64,000 nucleotides of DNA from Siphlonurus alternatus (taxonomy: Eukaryota > Arthropoda > Insecta > Ephemeroptera > Siphlonuridae), in the NCBI GenBank assembly GCA_949825025.1, contig OX463785.1, positions 13,331,971 through 13,395,970 on the forward strand. The letters are read 5' to 3'. Both the position numbers and the translations under genes were made by a program. Below are positions 54,201 to 64,000 of this stretch, one piece after another (the stretch's first letter is position 1; the number at the start of each line of letters is the position of its first letter). The notes under the pieces were generated by a model. It did not search any database. It was not told where the DNA came from and saw only the letters and a list, made by a program, of their open reading frames with translations.

Positions 54201-57200
54201 TTTCTGCCACTCAATACAAATTTTTTTCATCACAAAAATTTATTTCTGATGGATGAAGGAATAAAGCAGGCAAATTTTGATTTAAGATCTGTTTTTCAAT
54301 TATTACATATTTTTAATTTTATAATATTGGATTATAAACCAATAATCGACATACTTTGATGGACGTTATTTTTTTATTAAAGAAGCAGTAATTGTTATAA
54401 TTGTCCAAATGGTTGCATAAACTCTAGGGGTTTTAATTCCTAAAATTCAGATATTACATGATTTTGATAATCTTTTTGATTTACTTTAGAGAAAATGAAA
54501 GTAAATCGAAAAGATAAATTATCTTTTATAAAAATTGAATTTTGAAAATATTTTTGGGAAATTTAAAATATTCCAATATATTGAGTTTAAATAATCGCAT
54601 AACTTTGATGGTGACAAAGGTATCACAAACATGCACGTAAATGAACCTTTCACTGCAAAGTTCTATCTTAGAGCATTGTATTGTGACACTGGTTTAAGAA
54701 GATAAAATTCCACACTATTTGTTCGATGAAAATAATAATTATGTGGTATGAAGGAAACATGAATTTATTTAAAATTTGACTATTTTTTTTTTCATTGCCG
54801 CTCAATTCAGTAATTAAAAATACATGATTTCTGACACTCAATACATTTTTTTTTATCACAAAATTTCTGACACTCAACACATTTTTTTTGTCACAAAATT
54901 TTATTCTTGATGGATGAAAAAAGAAAGCAGGCTAGTTGACTCAAGATCTGATTTTCAATTATTATATATTTTAATTTTATATAGGTTCGTATCAAATAAT
55001 CGAAATTCTTTTATACATGTTATTATTTTTATTAAAGAAACTTTGTTATAATTGTCCAAATTGTTGCATAACCTCTAGGAGACTTTAATAATAATCAAAT
55101 AACTTATATTGTGACAAGGGTATCACAAGCATGCACATAAATGAACTTTTCACTGCAAAGTTCAATCTTGGAGCATTGTATTGCGACACTGATTTATGTA
55201 GATAAAATATCACAATTCTTATTTGTTCGATGAAAATAATAATTATGTGGAATGAAGGAAACATGAATTTATTTAAAAATTTACTGTTTTTTTATTTATT
55301 TCTGCTCAATTGAGTAGCTAAAAATACATGATTTCTGACACTCAATACATATTTTTTTCATCACAAAAATTTATTCCTGATGGATGAAGAAATAAAGCAG
55401 GCAAATTTTGATTTAAGATCTGTTTTTCAATTATTGCATATTTTAAATTTTATAATATTGGATTATAATACAATAATCGATATACTTTGATGCACGTTAT
55501 TTTTTTATTAAAGAAACAGTAATTGTTATAATTGTCCAAATGGTTGCATAGACTCTAGGAGTTTTAATTCCTAAAATTCAACCATTATATGATTTTGATA
55601 ATCTTTTTGATTTACTTTAGAGAAAATGAAAGTAAATCGAAAAGATAAATTATCTTTTATAAAAATTGAATTTTGAAAATATTTTTGGGAAATTTAAAAT
55701 ATTCCAATATACTGAGTTTAAATAATCGCATAACTTTGATGGTGACAAGGGTATCACAAGCATGCACGTAAATGAACCTTTCACTGCAAAGTTCTATCTT
55801 AGAGCATTGTATTGTGACACTGGTTTAAGAAGATAAAATTCCACACTATTTGTTCGATGAAAATAATAATTATGTGGTATGAAGGAAACATGAATTTATT
55901 TAAAATTTGACTATTTTTTTTTTCATTGCCGCTCAATTCAGTAATTAAAAATACATGATTTCTGACACTCAATACATTTTTTTTTATCACAAAATTTCTG
56001 ACACTCAACACATTTTTTTTGTCACAAAATTTTATTCTTGATGGATGAAAAAAGAAAGCAGGCTAGTTGACTCAAGATCTGATTTTCAATTATTATATAT
56101 TTTAATTTTATATAGGTTCGTATCAAATAATCGAAATTCTTTTATACATGTTATTATTTTTATTAAAGAAACTTTGTTATAATTGTCCAAATTGTTGCAT
56201 AACCTCTAGGAGACTTTAATAATAATCAAATAACTTATATTGTGACAAGGGTATCACAAGCATGCACATAAATGAACTTTTCACTGCAAAGTTCAATCTT
56301 GGAGCATTGTATTGCGACACTGATTTATGTAGATAAAATATCACAATTCTTATTTGTTCGATGAAAATAATAATTATGTGGAATGAAGGAAACATGAATT
56401 TATTTAAAAATTTACTGTTTTTTTATTTATTTCTGCTCAATTGAGTAGCTAAAAATACATGATTTCTGACACTCAATACATATTTTTTTCATCACAAAAA
56501 TTTATTCCTGATGGATGAAGAAATAAAGCAGGCAAATTTTGATTTAAGATCTGTTTTTCAATTATTGCATATTTTAAATTTTATAATATTGGATTATAAT
56601 ACAATAATCGATATACTTTGATGCACGTTATTTTTTTATTAAAGAAACAGTAATTGTTATAATTGTCCAAATGGTTGCATAGACTCTAGGAGTTTTAATT
56701 CCTAAAATTCAACCATTATATGATTTTGATAATCTTTTTGATTTACTTTAGAGAAAATGAAAGTAAATCGAAAAGATAAATTATCTTTTATAAAAATTGA
56801 ATTTTGAAAATATTTTTGGGAAATTTAAAATATTCCAATATACTGAGTTTAAATAATCGCATAACTTTGATGGTGACAAGGGTATCACAAGCATGCACGT
56901 AAATGAACCTTTCACTGCAAAGTTCTATCTTAGAGCATTGTATTGCGACACTGGTTTAAGAAGATAAAATACCACACTATTTGTTCGATGAAAATAATAA
57001 TTATGTGGGATGAAGGAATCATGAATTTATTTAAAATTTGACTGTATTTTTTTTTTTCATTGCCGCTCAATTGAGTAATTAAAAATACATTATTTCTTAC
57101 ACTCAATACATTTTTTTTTTATCACAAAATTTCTGACACTCAATACATTTTTTTTGTCACAAAATTTTATTCTTGATGGATTAAAAAAGAAAAAAGGCTA

Positions 57201-57545
57201 GTTGACTCAAGATCTGATTTTCAGTTATTACATATTTTAATTTTATATAGGTTCGTATCAAATAATCGAAATTCTTTTATACATGTTATTTTTTTTTAAA
57301 GAAACTTTGTTTTAATTGTCCAAATTGTTGCATAACCTCTAGGGGACTTTAATAATAATCGAATAACTAATATGGTGACAAGGGTATCATAAGCATGCAC
57401 GTAAATGAACTTTTCACTGCAAAGTTCTATCTTGGAGCATTGTATTGCGACACTGATTTATATAGATAAAATATCACAATTTTTATTTGTTCGATGAAAA
57501 TAATAATTATGTGGAATGAAGGAAACATGAATTTATTTAAAAATT
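51216..57545 (+). repeat. Higher-order satellite, alternating long and short monomers, period about 1131 bp
   Basis: Landmarks at 51216, 51723, 52354, 52853, 53485, 53986, 54619, 55119, 55750, 56250, 56881 and 57383 give steps 507, 631, 499, 632, 501, 633, 500, 631, 500, 631, 502. Same-type copies are 1130-1134 bp apart. The short monomer carries an internal tandem duplication (TTTCTGACACTCAATACATT repeated, with TTATCACAAAA between the copies). The long one adds about 130 bp around TTCCTAAAATTCA. The blocks 54619-55749 and 55750-56880 are nearly identical. The frames at 52403, 54668 and 55799 are repeat artefacts. Confidence 0.95.
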
Positions 57546-57830
57546 AAATTTCAATTATTTAATTTTTTTTTAATTTTAAAAAGGGTAATATCAAATAATC
57601 GGAATATACTTTGAAACAAATTTTTGTTTTAAAAAAGAAACATTATTTAAGGGTTAAAATGGTTGCATAAACTGCAGGAGACCTTAATTTAAAAAATTCA
57701 GATATGTATTGATTTTGATTATATTTTTGAGATACTATGGTAAAAAAAAAAAATAAATATAGGAGAGATTTTTTTTTTTTTATGAAAATATATTTTCATT
57801 TCTAGATAATTGATATTTTTGTCCGACAAA
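57546..57830. repeat. Strand-switch junction of the satellite
   Basis: Forward-type sequence (GGTTGCATAAACTGCAGG at 57660) is still readable up to about 57745. Reverse-type sequence (AGATAATTGATATTTTTGTC) begins about 57804. Between them are A and T runs and the 18-bp perfect palindrome ATGAAAATATATTTTCAT at 57782-57799. This marks a head-to-head inversion of the array. Confidence 0.8.
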
Positions 57831-58031
57831 TAGTTTGGTATTTTACCTTCTAAAATCAGTGTCGCAAAAAAATGCTCCATGATAGAACTTTGCAGTGAAA
57901 GGTTCATTTACGAGCATGCTTGTGATACTTGCATGCTTGTCACCAGAAAAAAGATGTGATTATTTAAACTATATATTGGAGTATTTTTAATTTCCATTGT
58001 ATTTTTAAAATTCAATTTTTTATAAGATAAT

Positions 58032-58416
58032 AGACAAAAATTGTTGCATTTTTTTATTTCATGAATAGAAAATATACCCAAAATTATGCTTTTCTGAATT
58101 TTTTCTCAGTTTTTGGAATGCCGGAACTAATTTTAAAAAAATATTTAAAATTCCTGAATTTGGGTGGTACACGTGATGGGACAACCGTGACGTCATTTGC
58201 CGTGCTGTGATTGGCTGTTGATGATGTCACGGCTGCTGTGATTTGCCTTCGATGACGTCACGGTTGTCCCATCAGGTGTACCACCCAAATTCAGACATTG
58301 TAAATATTTTTTTAAAATTATTTACCGCATCCCAAAAAATCTGAAAGAATTCAGAAAAGCTTAATTTAATATATATTTACTATTTATGAAATAAAAAAAT
58401 GCAACCATTATTGTCT
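58032..58416. mobile_element. Palindromic satellite MITE, copy 1, 385 bp
   Basis: The ends are AGACAAAAATTGTTGCATTT and its complement AATGCAACCATTATTGTCT, with AT on both sides. The arms contain TTATGCTTTTCTGAATTTTT and GGGTGGTACACGTGATGGGA. The centre holds two TGACGTCA sites and GTGATTGGCTG (an inverted CCAAT box). It has no coding capacity. Confidence 0.9.
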
Positions 58417-58799
58417 ATTCTCTATTCGATTTTCTATTTTTGTTTTTTTACTAAAATAACTGAAAAAGACCATCACAATTGTGTCACATCTGAATTTTTG
58501 GAGTTAAGGTCCCCTGGAGGTTATGTAACCATATGAACAATCAAATTTAAAATAAATTCATTAATCCTTCACTCCAGATAATTGGTATTTTCGTCCGACA
58601 AATAAAGTGTGGTATTTTATCTTCTTAAATCAGTTTCGCAATAAAATGCTCCAGGATAGAACTTTGCAGTGAAAAGTTCATTTACGAGCATGCTTCTGAT
58701 ACCTTTGTCACCAGAACAAAGATGTGATTATTTTAACTATATATTTGAGTATTTTGAATTTCCATAATATTTTTAAAATTCAATTTTTTTAAAGATAAT

Positions 58800-59184
58800 A
58801 GATAAAAATAGTTGCATTTTTTTATTTCATAATTAGAAAATATACCTAAAATTATGCTTTTCTGAATTTTTTCGGATTTTTTGCAATTCGGGAACTAATT
58901 TTAAAAAAATATTTAAAATACCTGAATTTGGGTGGTATACCTGATGGGACAACCGTGACATCATTTGTCGTGCTGTGATTGGCTGTCGATGACGTCACGG
59001 CTGCTGTGATAAGCTGTCGATGACGTCATGGTTTTCCCATCAGGTGAACCACCCAAATTCAGACATTTTAAATATTTTTTTAAAATTACTTCCCGCATTC
59101 CAAAAAATCTGAAAGAATTCAGAAAAGCTTAATTTAATGTATATTTCCTAATTATGAAATAAAAAAATGCAACCATTATTGTCT
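58800..59184. mobile_element. Palindromic satellite MITE, copy 2, 385 bp
   Basis: Same structure as copy 1, with a substituted left end (AGATAA). One CRE position is mutated (GTGACATCA at 58969) and two are intact. AT lies on both borders. Confidence 0.9.
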
Positions 59185-59872
59185 ATTCTCTATTCGATTT
59201 ACTATTTTTTTTACTAAAGTAACTGAAAAAGATTATCACAATTATTTCATATCTGAATTTTTGGAGTTAAGGTCCCCTGGAGGTTATGCACCCATATGAA
59301 CAATCAAATTTAAAATAAATTCATTATTCCTTCACTCCAGATAATTGATATTTTCGTCCGATAAATAAAAAAGTGTGGTATTTTATCTTCTTAAATCAGT
59401 GTCGCAATAAAATGCTCCAGGATAGAACTTTGCAGTGAAAGGTTCATTTACGAGCATGCTTATGATACCTTTGTCACCATAAAATTAATGTGATTATTTA
59501 AACTATATATTGCAGTATTTTGTATTTCCATAATATTTTTAAAATTCAATTTTATAAAAGGTAATTCTCTATTCTATGTACTATTGTTTTTACTATTCTA
59601 ACTGAAAAAGACTATCACAATTATATACGTCTGAATTTTTGGATTTAAGGTCCCCTGGAGGTTATGCAACCATATGAACAATCAAATTTAAAAGAAATTC
59701 ATTATTCCTTCACTCCAGATAATTGGTATTTTCGTCCAACAAATAAAAGTGTGGTATTTTATCTTCATAAATCAGTGTCGCAATAAAATGCTCCAGGATA
59801 GAACTTTGCAGTGAAAGGTTCATTTACGAGCATGCTTGTGATACCTTTGTCATTCAATTTTTGAAAGATAAT

Positions 59873-60257
59873 AGACAATAATGGTTGCAGTTTTTTATTT
59901 CATGATTAGAAAATATACCTAAAATTATGCTTCTCTGAATTTTTTCGGATTTTTTGGAATGCGGGAACTAATTTTAAAAAAATATTTAAAATACCTGAAT
60001 TTGGGTGGTACACCTGATGGGACAACCGTGACGTCATTTGTCGTGCTGTGATTGGCTGTTGATGATGTCACGGCTGCTGTGATAAGCTGTCAATGACGTC
60101 ATGGTTTTCCCATCAGGTGAACCACCCAAATTCAGATATTTTAAATATTTTTTTAAAATTACTTCCCGCATTCCAAAAAATCTGAAAGAATTCAGAAAAG
60201 CTTAATTTTATGTATATTTCCTAATTATGAAATAAAAAAATGCAACCATTATTGTCT
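59873..60257. mobile_element. Palindromic satellite MITE, copy 3, 385 bp
   Basis: Ends AGACAATAATGG and CCATTATTGTCT. The left satellite flank is shortened to CTTTGTCATTCAATTTTTG, a junction shared exactly with copy 4, so these two copies were amplified together with the satellite and not inserted independently. Confidence 0.9.
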
Positions 60258-60801
60258 ATTCTCTAAACGATTTACTATTTTTTTTTTACTAAAGTAACTG
60301 AAAAAGACCATCACAATTATTTCATAACTGAATTTTTGGAGTTAAGGTCCCCTGGAGGTTATGTAACACTATGAACAATCAAATTTAAAATAAATTCATT
60401 ATTCCTCCACTCCAGATAATTGAGATTTTCGTCCGACATATAAAAATTGTGGAATTTTATCTTCTTAAATCAGTGTCGCAATAAAATGCTCCAGGATAGA
60501 ACTTTGCAGTGAAAAGTTCATTTACGAGCATGCTTATGATACCTTTGTCACCAGAAAAAAAGATGTTATTATTTAAACTCTATATATTGGAGTGTTTTCA
60601 ATTTCCATATGATTTTTAAAATTCAATTTTATAAAAGATAATTCTCTATTCGATTAACTATTTTTTTTACTAAAGTAACTGAAAATGATTATCACAATTA
60701 TTTCATATCTGAATTTTTGGAGTTAAGGTCCCCTGGAGGTTATGTAACCATATGAACAATCAAATATAAAATAAATTCATTATTCCTCCACTCCAGATAA
60801 T

Positions 60802-61125
60802 GGACAAAATACATGAAAAATTTTTATTGCAGAAATGAATAGAGGGTACTAAATTATGCTACTCTGAATTTTTTCAGATTATTTTGAAACCCGGAACTAT
60901 TTTTAAATAATTATTGAAAGTCCTGTGATTTCAGTTGGCACCCCTGCAGCCTTAATAAAAAGGATAGACTGGACGCTTACTGATGCCTCCAGGGGGCGTG
61001 GCTGCACTTTCAATAATTATTTAAAAATAGTTCTGGGTCTCAAAAATATCTGAAAGAATTCAGAGTAGCATAATTTGGTACCCTCTATTCATTACTGCAT
61101 TAAAAAATTTTCATGTATGTTGTCC
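60802..61125. mobile_element. Nested MITE of the GGACAA family in the satellite, 324 bp
   Basis: The ends GGACAAAATACATGAAAAAT and TTTTCATGTATGTTGTCC match the element at 12966-13264. AT is present on both sides (60800-60801, 61126-61127). The satellite site without the element (CAGATAATTGGTATTTT, for example near 62954) contains one AT, giving a direct view of the insertion. Compared with the copy at 13 kb, the centre has an extra TGCCTCCAGGGGGCGTGGCT segment. Confidence 0.95.
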
Positions 61126-62034
61126 ATTGGTATTTTCGTCCGATAACTAAAAAAGTGTGGTATTTTATCTTCTTAAATCAGTGTCGCAATAAAATGCTCC
61201 AGGATAGAACTTTGCAGTGAAAAGTTTATTTACGAGCATGCTTATAATACCTTTGTCACCATAAAAGCAATGTGATTATTTAAACTATTTATTGGAGTAT
61301 TTTGAATTTCCATAATATTTTTAAAATTCAATTTTATAAAAGATAATTCTCTATTCAATGTACTATTGTTTTTACTAAACTAACTGAAAAAGACTATCAC
61401 AATTATTTCATATCTGACTTTTTGGAGTTAAGTTCCCCTGGAGGTTATGCACCCATATGAACAATCAAATTTAAAATAAATTCATTATTCCTTCACTCCA
61501 GATAATTGGTATTTTCGTCCGCTAAATAAAAAAAGTGTGGTATTTTATCTTCTTAAATCAGTGTCGCAATAAAATGCTCTAGGATAGAACTTTGCAGTGA
61601 AAGGTTCATTTACGAGCATGCTTATGATACCTTTGTCACCATAAAATTAATGTGATTATTTAAACTATATATTGCAGTATTTTGTATTTCCATAATATTT
61701 TTAAAATTCAATTTTATAAAAGGTAATTCTCTATTCTATGTACTATTGTTTTTACTGTTCTAACTGAAAAAGACTATCACAATTATATGCGTCTGAATTT
61801 TTGGAGTTAAGGTCCCCTGGAGGTTATGCAACCATATGAACAATCAAATTTAAAAGAAATTCATTATTCCTTCACTCCAGATAATTGGTATTTTCGTCCA
61901 ACAAATAAAAGTGTGGTATTTTATCTTCATAAATCAGTGTCGCAATAAAATGCTCCAGGATAGAACATTGCAGTGAAAGGTTCATTTACGAGCATGCTTG
62001 TGATACCTTTGTCATTCAATTTTTGAAAGATAAT

Positions 62035-62418
62035 AGACAATAATGGTTGCAGTTTTTTATTTCATGATTAGAAAATATACCTAAAATTATGCTTCTCTGA
62101 ATTTTTTCGGATTTTTTGGAATGCGGGAACTAATTTTAAAAAAATATTTAAAATACTTAATTTGGGTGGTACACCTGATGGGACAACCGTGACGTCATTT
62201 GTCGTGCTGTGATTGGCTGTCGATGACGTCACGGCTGCTGTGATAAGCTGTCGATGACGTCATGGTTTTCCCATCAGGTGAACCACCCAAATTCAGACAT
62301 TTTAAATATTTTTTTAAAATTACTTCCCGCATTCCAAAAAATCTGAAAGAATTCAGAAAAGCTTAATTTTATGTATATTTCCTAATTATGAAATAAAAAA
62401 ATGCAACCATTATTGTCT
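62035..62418. mobile_element. Palindromic satellite MITE, copy 4, 384 bp
   Basis: Equivalent to copy 3 one higher-order period (about 2162 bp) to the right, with the same truncated left satellite flank. Three intact TGACGTCA sites (62191, 62224, 62255 approximately). Confidence 0.9.
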
Positions 62419-63181
62419 ATTCTCTAATCGATTTACTATTTTTTTTTTACTAAAGTAACTGAAAAAGACCATCACAATTATTTCATAACTGAATTTTTGG
62501 AGTTAAGGTCCCCTGGAGGTTATGTAACACTATGAACAATCAGATTTAAAATAAATTCATTATTCCTCCACTCCAGATAATTGATATTTTCGTCCGACAT
62601 GTAAAAATTGTGGAATTTTATCTTCTTAAATCAGTGTCGCAATAAAATGCTCCAGGATAGAACTTTGCAGTGAAAAGTTCATTTACGAGCATGCTTTTGA
62701 TTCCTTCGTCACAAGAAAAAAGATGTGATTATTTAAACTCTATATATTGGAGTGTTTTGAATTTCCATATGATTTTTAAAATTCAATTTTATAAAAGATA
62801 ATTCTCTATTCGATTAACTATTGTTTTTACTAAAGTAACTGAAAAAGATTATCACAATTATTTCATATCTGAATTTTTGGAGTTAAGGTCCCCTGGAGGT
62901 TATGCAACCATATGAAAAATCAAATTTAAAAGAAATTCATTATTCCTTCACTCCAGATAATTGGTATTTTCGTCCAACAAAAAAAAAAGTGTGGTATTTT
63001 ATCTTCATAAATCAGTGTCGCAATAAAATGCTCCAGGATAGAACTTTGCAGTGAAAGGTTCATTTACGAGCATGCTTGTGATACCTTTGTCACCAGAAAA
63101 AAGATGTGATTATTTAAACTACATATTGGAGTATTTTGAATTTCCATAATATTTTTAAAATTCAATTTTTTAAAAGATAAT

Positions 63182-63565
63182 ATACAATAATGGTTGCATT
63201 TTTTTATTTCATGATTAGAAAATATACATAAAATTATGCTTTTCTGAATTTTTTCGGATTTTTTGGAATGAGGGAACTAATTGTAAAAAAATATTTAAAA
63301 TACCTGAATTTGGGTGGTACACCTGATGGGACAACCGTGACGTCATTTGTCGTGCTGTGATTGGCTGTTGATGATGTCACGGCTGCTGTGATTGGCTGTC
63401 GATGACGTCATGGTTTTCCCATCAGGTGTACCACCCAAATTCAGACATTTTAAATATTTTTTAAAATTAGTTCCCGCATCCCAAAAAAATCTGAAAGAAT
63501 TCAGAAAAGCTTAATTTAATGTATATTTCCTAATTATGAAATAAAAAATGCAACCATTATTGTCT
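63182..63565. mobile_element. Palindromic satellite MITE, copy 5, 384 bp
   Basis: Ends ATACAATAATGG and CCATTATTGTCT with AT borders. The corresponding monomer one period to the left (61214-61594) lacks the element and shows the empty site AAAGATAATTCTCTATTC. Confidence 0.9.
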
Positions 63566-64000
63566 ATTCTCTATTCGATTTACTATTTTTTTTTACTAAA
63601 GTAACTGAAAAAGACTATCACAATTATTTCATATCAGAATTTTTGGAGTTAAGGTCCCCTGGAGGTTATGTAACCATATGAACAATCGAATTTAAAATAA
63701 ATTCATTATTCCTCCACTCCAGATAATTGATATTTTTGTCCGACAAATAAAAAGTGTGGAATTTTATCTTCTTAAATCAGTGTCGCAATAAAATGCTCCA
63801 GGATAGAACTTTGCAGTGAAAAGTTCATTTACGAGCATGCTTATGATACCTTTGTCACCAGAAAAAAAGATGTGATTATTTAAACTCTATATATTGGCGT
63901 ATTTTGAATTTCCATAATATTTTTCAAATTCAATTTTATAAAAGATAATTCTCTATTCGATTTACTATTGCTTTTACTAAAGTAGTTGAAAAAAACTATC

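Larger units (their letters stand above)
57831..64000 (-). repeat. Satellite array, inverted block of 376-382 bp monomers with MITE insertions
   Basis: The reverse landmark GCAGTGAAA recurs near 57892, 58666, 59432, 59808, 60506, 61214, 61594, 61970, 62667, 63048 and 63813. Steps are 774, 766, 376, 698, 708, 380, 376, 697, 381 and 765. Short steps are bare monomers; long ones contain a MITE. These monomers lack about 225 bp present in the forward ones. The pattern 376, 698 repeats with a period of about 2162 bp (59432 to 61594). The array runs off the right edge. Confidence 0.95.

Noticed and set aside
52403..56011. Similar minus frames at 52403, 54668 and 55799 with an internal repeated LSVRN.VI motif
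   Set aside because: They come from the short satellite monomer; the internal peptide repeat is its tandem DNA duplication.
48121..64000. CRISPR array interpretation of the regularly spaced repeats
   Set aside because: Units are hundreds of bases with no unique spacers of constant size, and the sequence is clearly animal-type satellite with MITEs.

Overview
This window looks like intergenic or intronic DNA from an animal with a very A+T-rich genome. The evidence is long A/T tracts, frequent TA and CT/GA microsatellites, no compact gene array, and a dense population of short inverted-repeat (MITE-like) elements. Two diverged copies of a short repeat with a G-A-G-G-T-T-T-C-y-r-T-G-G-T-T-C-C-C-T-C-A-G core resemble, from memory, insect SINE sequence, so an insect or other arthropod is my best guess, not a firm call. 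No complete protein-coding gene could be recognised. Most open frames are short, lack an ATG, or are translations of microsatellites and satellite repeats.

Layout. Positions 1-47 kb are A+T-rich DNA holding about a dozen inverted-repeat elements (7.3, 11.2, 13.0, 18.0, 20.6, 21.1, 24.8, 27.7, 32.1, 32.5, 39.3 and 42.3 kb), several microsatellites and a few islands of higher G+C. The islands and their surroundings contain fragments that could be exons or promoters. The best are a possible last coding exon on the + strand at 8720-8855 with poly(A) signals just after it; a possible last coding exon on the - strand at 34263-34444 with a strong splice acceptor and a poly(A) signal; and an E-box cluster at 27193-27331 followed by a short ATG exon ending at a strong splice donor (27480-27506). 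A TATA-type promoter candidate (15135), a nuclear-receptor half-site cluster with a TATA box (47122-47194) and a CTCF-like site (37909) are regulatory guesses.

From about 47.5 kb to the right edge the window is a complex satellite array. A diverged head leads into 603-631 bp monomers (48.1-51.2 kb). These give way to a higher-order repeat of alternating long (about 631 bp) and short (about 500 bp) monomers with a period near 1131 bp (51.2-57.5 kb). Near an 18-bp palindrome at 57782-57799 the array switches strand. From 57.8 kb to the edge the same family runs in the opposite orientation as shorter 376-382 bp monomers. Some of these carry a 384-385 bp fully palindromic MITE, and one carries a second, related MITE (60802-61125) whose family also occurs alone at 12966-13264. 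Empty and filled copies of the same satellite site let the insertion points be read directly: both families sit at a duplicated AT dinucleotide and begin with RGACAA-like or RGATAA-like ends. The inverted part has its own higher-order period of about 2162 bp, and the second MITE is present in only one of the two periods.

A recurring theme is the cAMP-response-element palindrome TGACGTCA. It is rare by composition, yet nearly every copy I found lies inside inverted-repeat elements of at least four different families. All calls are by eye; no alignment or database search was run.
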